This document shows positions 61,287 to 64,000 of a DNA stretch of 64,000 nucleotides, one piece after another. The DNA comes from an uncultured Clostridia bacterium (lineage in GTDB: Bacteria > Bacillota > Clostridia > Christensenellales > Borkfalkiaceae), in contig CANPZD010000002.1 of NCBI GenBank assembly GCA_947589085.1, positions 1-64,000 of the forward strand, read 5' to 3'. Positions within the stretch are counted from its first letter, which is position 1, and every line of letters begins with the position of its first letter. The notes below the pieces were generated by a model. It was not told where the DNA came from. It was given only the letters and a program-made list of their open reading frames with translations, and did not search any database. A program made the translations under genes and the position numbers.

Positions 61287-62519
61287 ATGGCGAAATATGA
61301 ACAGCGCTGCTCTTTCTGCGGGAAAGAGAAGGCAAAAACGAAGAAACTCATTGCGGGTCCGGACGGGATCTTTATCTGCGACGAGTGCGTCGAGCTGTGC
61401 AACGACATGATGGCAAAGACGCCCGCGAATGCGCCCGCGCAGGAAGTGGAACTCAAAAAACCCGCGGAGATCAAACAGGAGCTTGACGAATATATCATCG
61501 GGCAGGACAAGGCGAAGCGGGTGCTTTCCGTCGCCGTGTACAACCACTATAAGCGCATCAATGCCATGTCGGTCGGCAAAAAAGACGACGACGTGGAGAT
61601 CGAGAAGAGCAATATCCTGCTTCTCGGGCCCACGGGGAGCGGAAAGACGCTGCTCGCAAGAACGCTTGCCAAGATCCTCAACGTGCCCTTTGCCACTTCC
61701 GACGCGACCACGCTCACCGAGGCGGGGTATGTCGGCGAGGACGTCGAGAATATCCTTCTGAAGCTCATTCAGAATGCGGATTACGACATCGAGCGGGCGC
61801 AGCGCGGGATCATCTATATCGACGAGATCGATAAGATCGCGCGGAAGGGCGAAAACGTTTCCATCACCCGCGACGTCTCCGGCGAAGGGGTGCAGCAGGC
61901 GCTTCTTAAGATCATCGAGAGCACGGTCGCCAACGTGCCTCCGCAGGGCGGCAGGAAACATCCCCAACAGGATTGCATGCGCATCGATACGACGAACATT
62001 CTCTTTATCTGCGGCGGCGCGTTTGTCGGGCTGGACCGCATCGTCGGCGCGCGCAAAGACGATTCCGGCCTCGGGTTCGGCGGCAAGGTCAAGCTCGGAG
62101 AGCACGAGGTGGATTACTCGCTGTTGGAGGACGTCAAACCGCAGGATCTCACGAAGTTCGGCCTCATTCCGGAATTTGTGGGCCGCGTTCCCATTGTCGT
62201 GAGCTTGCAGGCGCTCGATGAAAACGCGCTCGTCAACATTCTCACGCAGCCGAGAAACGCCATCATCAAGCAATATCAGAAGCTGGTGGGCATGGACGGC
62301 GTAAAGCTCACGGTGGAGGACGAAGCGGTGCGCGAGATCGCCAATACCGCCATTCGCCTGAAAACGGGCGCGCGCGGACTTCGCACGATCATCGAGGGAC
62401 TCATGACGGACGTGATGTTCGAACTTCCCAGCCAGAAGAACGTGGAAGAAGTCATCATTACGCGCGACTGCGTCGCCTCCGGCGCCAAACCCACGCTGAT
62501 CTATAAAAAGACGGCATAA
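61287..62519 (+). CDS. clpX: ATP-dependent Clp protease ATP-binding subunit ClpX
   Basis: ClpX unfolds tagged proteins and feeds ClpP. The 410-residue protein has the N-terminal C4 zinc finger (CSFCGKEK and CDECVELC), Walker [12 protein letters not shown], the GYVGEDVE pore-1 loop, Walker [12 protein letters not shown], and the ClpP-docking IGF-type loop, seen around GLDRIVG/LGFGG. The ATG at 61287 (MAKYEQRC) has GGAG upstream. The track's 61077 start lies inside clpP. Confidence 0.97.
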   Translation: MAKYEQRCSFCGKEKAKTKKLIAGPDGIFICDECVELCNDMMAKTPANAPAQEVELKKPAEIKQELDEYIIGQDKAKRVLSVAVYNHYKRINAMSVGKKDDDVEIEKSNILLLGPTGSGKTLLARTLAKILNVPFATSDATTLTEAGYVGEDVENILLKLIQNADYDIERAQRGIIYIDEIDKIARKGENVSITRDVSGEGVQQALLKIIESTVANVPPQGGRKHPQQDCMRIDTTNILFICGGAFVGLDRIVGARKDDSGLGFGGKVKLGEHEVDYSLLEDVKPQDLTKFGLIPEFVGRVPIVVSLQALDENALVNILTQPRNAIIKQYQKLVGMDGVKLTVEDEAVREIANTAIRLKTGARGLRTIIEGLMTDVMFELPSQKNVEEVIITRDCVASGAKPTLIYKKTA

Positions 62520-62532
62520 ATTCAATTCTTCG

Positions 62533-62568
62533 CGCCCCGCTGCGGTCTGCAGCGAGGCGTATTTTTTT
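62533..62568 (+). terminator. Terminator after clpX
   Basis: CGCCCCGCTGC-GGTCT-GCAGCGAGGCG has one mismatch and is followed by TATTTTTTT. Confidence 0.8.
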
Positions 62569-62624
62569 GTAAAGCGCCGCATTTCCGCGCGAGAAACAAT
62601 TTTCGGCGAAAGGGCGGATTCCCG

Positions 62625-62653
62625 TTGCAATTTTTTGCTTTTTGTTGTAAAAT
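62625..62653 (+). promoter_or_regulatory. Promoter of the ABC ATPase gene
   Basis: TTGCAA (62625-62630) and TAAAAT (62648-62653) have 17-bp spacing. Confidence 0.7.
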
Positions 62654-62683
62654 AGATTCATAGAATCCTCAACGGAGTTTTTT

Positions 62684-63964
62684 ATGGCAGATTTACTTCT
62701 CAAAGACGTCAACGAAGTGTATCCCGGCGGGACCCGCGCCCTGTTCGATTTGAATCTTACGGTACGGGATCGGGAACTGCTCGTGCTCGTCGGCCCCGCG
62801 GAATGCGGAAAATCCACCGTGCTGCGGCTCATCGCAGGTCTGGAAGAGATCACTTCCGGCGAGATCTATATCGAAGGCAAACTTGTGAACGGCGTCGCGC
62901 CCAAAGACAGGGATATCGCGATGGTATTTCAGAACAACGCGCCATTTCCGCAGCTCAACGTCTATGATAATATGGCGTTCAGCCTGAAAATGCGCAAACT
63001 GCCCGCGGAGATCATCGACGCCCGCGTCAAGCAAGCGGCCGTGCTGTTGGGGCTTTCCGATTGCCTCAACCGCAAGACGAAGTCTCTTACCGCCCTGCAA
63101 AAACAGCGCGTCGCGCTGGGACGCACCGTCGTGCGGGAGCCAAAGGTGATCCTTCTGGACGAGCCGTTCTCCAATCTCGACGCAAAACTCCGCGCACAGA
63201 TGCGCGAGGAGGTCTGCAAACTTCACGCCCGCGTCAACCGCACGTTTATTTTCGCCACGGAAAATCAGGCGGAAGCCATGACCATGGCGACCCGCATTGT
63301 CGTCATGAAGGACGGGTTTATGCAGCAGGCGGATACGCCGCGCAATCTCTATGATTATCCCGTCAACCTCTTTGTGGCGGATTTCATCGGCTCTCCCTCG
63401 ATGAATCTGTTCCGGGGAGCCTCCCTTGCGCAGGGGGAGAACGGCGTGAGCATCCGCTGCGGGGAAACGGAATTGCCCCTGCCGGAGGAGATCGTCTCCC
63501 GCATCAAAAACCGCGAAGCGTATGCGGATCCGCAGAAAAAAATTGTTTTCGGCATTCGGCCGGAGGATGTCCGCGTGACCGCCGACCCCGACGCCGCGGG
63601 CACGCTGCCCGCGCAGGTCGCGCAGCTTGAACCGTACGGCGCGCAGACGCTTGTCACCTGCGACTGCGATTTGGGAAAGGTCACGGCGTTTGTCCCTACG
63701 CGGGAAGGCGTACGGGAGGGCGACCGCGTGGCGTTGACGTTCGACGTCGCCCGCGCACATCTCTTCGATGAAGAGACGGATTATACGATGCTCGAACGAG
63801 ACGCAAATTACGAACGTCTTGCGGAAAACGCGGAGGCCGATTATCTTCCGCCCACGCCGCAGGAAATGCGGCGGCTGATCTCGGCGGCGGGCGCAAAAGA
63901 AAAACGTGCGGCCGGGCACGGCAAAACGAAGCGGAACGGCGTTCCGTCCGAGAAAAATCCATAA
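62684..63964 (+). CDS. MsmK/UgpC-type ABC transporter ATP-binding protein with degenerate catalytic motifs
   Basis: The 426-residue protein has the fold of the carbohydrate ABC ATPases (MalK, MsmK, UgpC): an NBD to about 240 and a C-terminal OB/TOBE region (KIVFGIRPEDVRV, ALTFDVARAHLFDEET). Walker A (GPAECGKST, 37-45), Q83 and Walker B (VILLDEP, 155-161) are kept. The signature LSGGQ reads LTALQ (135-139), and the switch His of THDQ is E193 in TENQ. It therefore looks unable to hydrolyse ATP as a homodimer. A tail of about 50 residues (LPPTPQEMRRLISAAG and a basic end) is extra. It has its own promoter. No permease is in the window. Confidence 0.88.
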   Translation: MADLLLKDVNEVYPGGTRALFDLNLTVRDRELLVLVGPAECGKSTVLRLIAGLEEITSGEIYIEGKLVNGVAPKDRDIAMVFQNNAPFPQLNVYDNMAFSLKMRKLPAEIIDARVKQAAVLLGLSDCLNRKTKSLTALQKQRVALGRTVVREPKVILLDEPFSNLDAKLRAQMREEVCKLHARVNRTFIFATENQAEAMTMATRIVVMKDGFMQQADTPRNLYDYPVNLFVADFIGSPSMNLFRGASLAQGENGVSIRCGETELPLPEEIVSRIKNREAYADPQKKIVFGIRPEDVRVTADPDAAGTLPAQVAQLEPYGAQTLVTCDCDLGKVTAFVPTREGVREGDRVALTFDVARAHLFDEETDYTMLERDANYERLAENAEADYLPPTPQEMRRLISAAGAKEKRAAGHGKTKRNGVPSEKNP

Positions 63965-63969
63965 CGATA

Positions 63970-64000
63970 CCAAAGAGCGTTTCCCGGCGGGAGACGCTCT
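63970..64000 (+). terminator. Probable terminator after the ABC ATPase (cut by the window edge)
   Basis: AGAGCGT...ACGCTCT encloses TCCC-GGC-GGGA, forming a long stem that ends at the window edge. The T-tract, if any, is outside. Confidence 0.6.

Overview
This window reads as a chromosomal segment of a moderately GC-rich, Gram-positive (monoderm) member of the class Clostridia. The evidence is the Clostridial scfA-scfB (SCIFF peptide and six-Cys radical SAM) pair lodged between yajC and secDF, the ylxM-ffh-rpsP-khpA cluster, hemZ, an NdoA/MazF endoribonuclease, RqcH, many lipoprotein signal peptides, and sigma-A promoters with 17-bp spacers. The abundance of BspA-type LRR proteins in a genome of this base composition would fit an uncultured gut lineage such as Christensenellales/Borkfalkiaceae, but that placement is inference only. 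Most of the window is ordinary core genome; three stretches are accessory in character (17.3-19.4 kb, 22.6-42.9 kb, 62.7-64.0 kb).

Layout. 0-0.9 kb: end of a membrane protein (probably a uracil permease) and upp. 1-5.4 kb: ruvC-ruvA-ruvB-queA-tgt (Holliday-junction resolution and queuosine). 5.5-10.9 kb: yajC, a TIGR04086-like membrane protein, scfA, scfB, secD and secF. 10.9-17.3 kb: recJ, rel, an MBL hydrolase and hemZ. 17.3-18.2 kb: non-coding hairpin repeats. 18.2-19.35 kb: an AT-richer XRE regulator divergent from a lipoprotein. 19.5-22.1 kb: rpsO-pnp. 22.3-22.6 kb: ndoA/mazF on the minus strand. 23.1-42.9 kb: a co-directional series of a giant membrane-anchored subtilase, a lipoprotein, oppABCDF, a small membrane protein and a BspA-type LRR lipoprotein. 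43.1-49.3 kb: plsX-rnc-smc-ftsY. 49.5-51.8 kb: ylxM-ffh-rpsP-khpA. 52.1-55.3 kb: pgi and a SpoVB/MurJ-type flippase (minus). 55.3-57.5 kb: a LysM protein, an unknown Cys-containing protein and cysK. 57.5-59.2 kb: rqcH (minus). 59.3-62.5 kb: tig-clpP-clpX. 62.7-64 kb: an ABC ATPase of the MsmK/UgpC type.

How genes work together. The subtilase-Opp locus looks like one transcription unit for extracellular protein breakdown and peptide import: a surface protease cuts protein, OppA captures peptides, OppBCDF imports them, and the LRR lipoprotein may hold substrate or host surfaces. Its transporter is unusual. OppD carries an insertion of about 160 residues made of D-x-x-G-N turns between Walker A and the Q-loop, OppF begins with a transmembrane helix, and OppA is far longer than normal. 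SecD and SecF next to the SCIFF genes have lost all three residues used for proton coupling in characterised SecDF. The terminal ABC ATPase has a degenerate signature motif and no switch histidine. The XRE/lipoprotein pair has two matching palindromic operators, one filling the spacer of a consensus promoter and one at the predicted transcription start. These are the points most worth following.

Most long ORFs on the opposite strand in the supplied track are shadows of real genes caused by the GC-biased codon usage and are left out.
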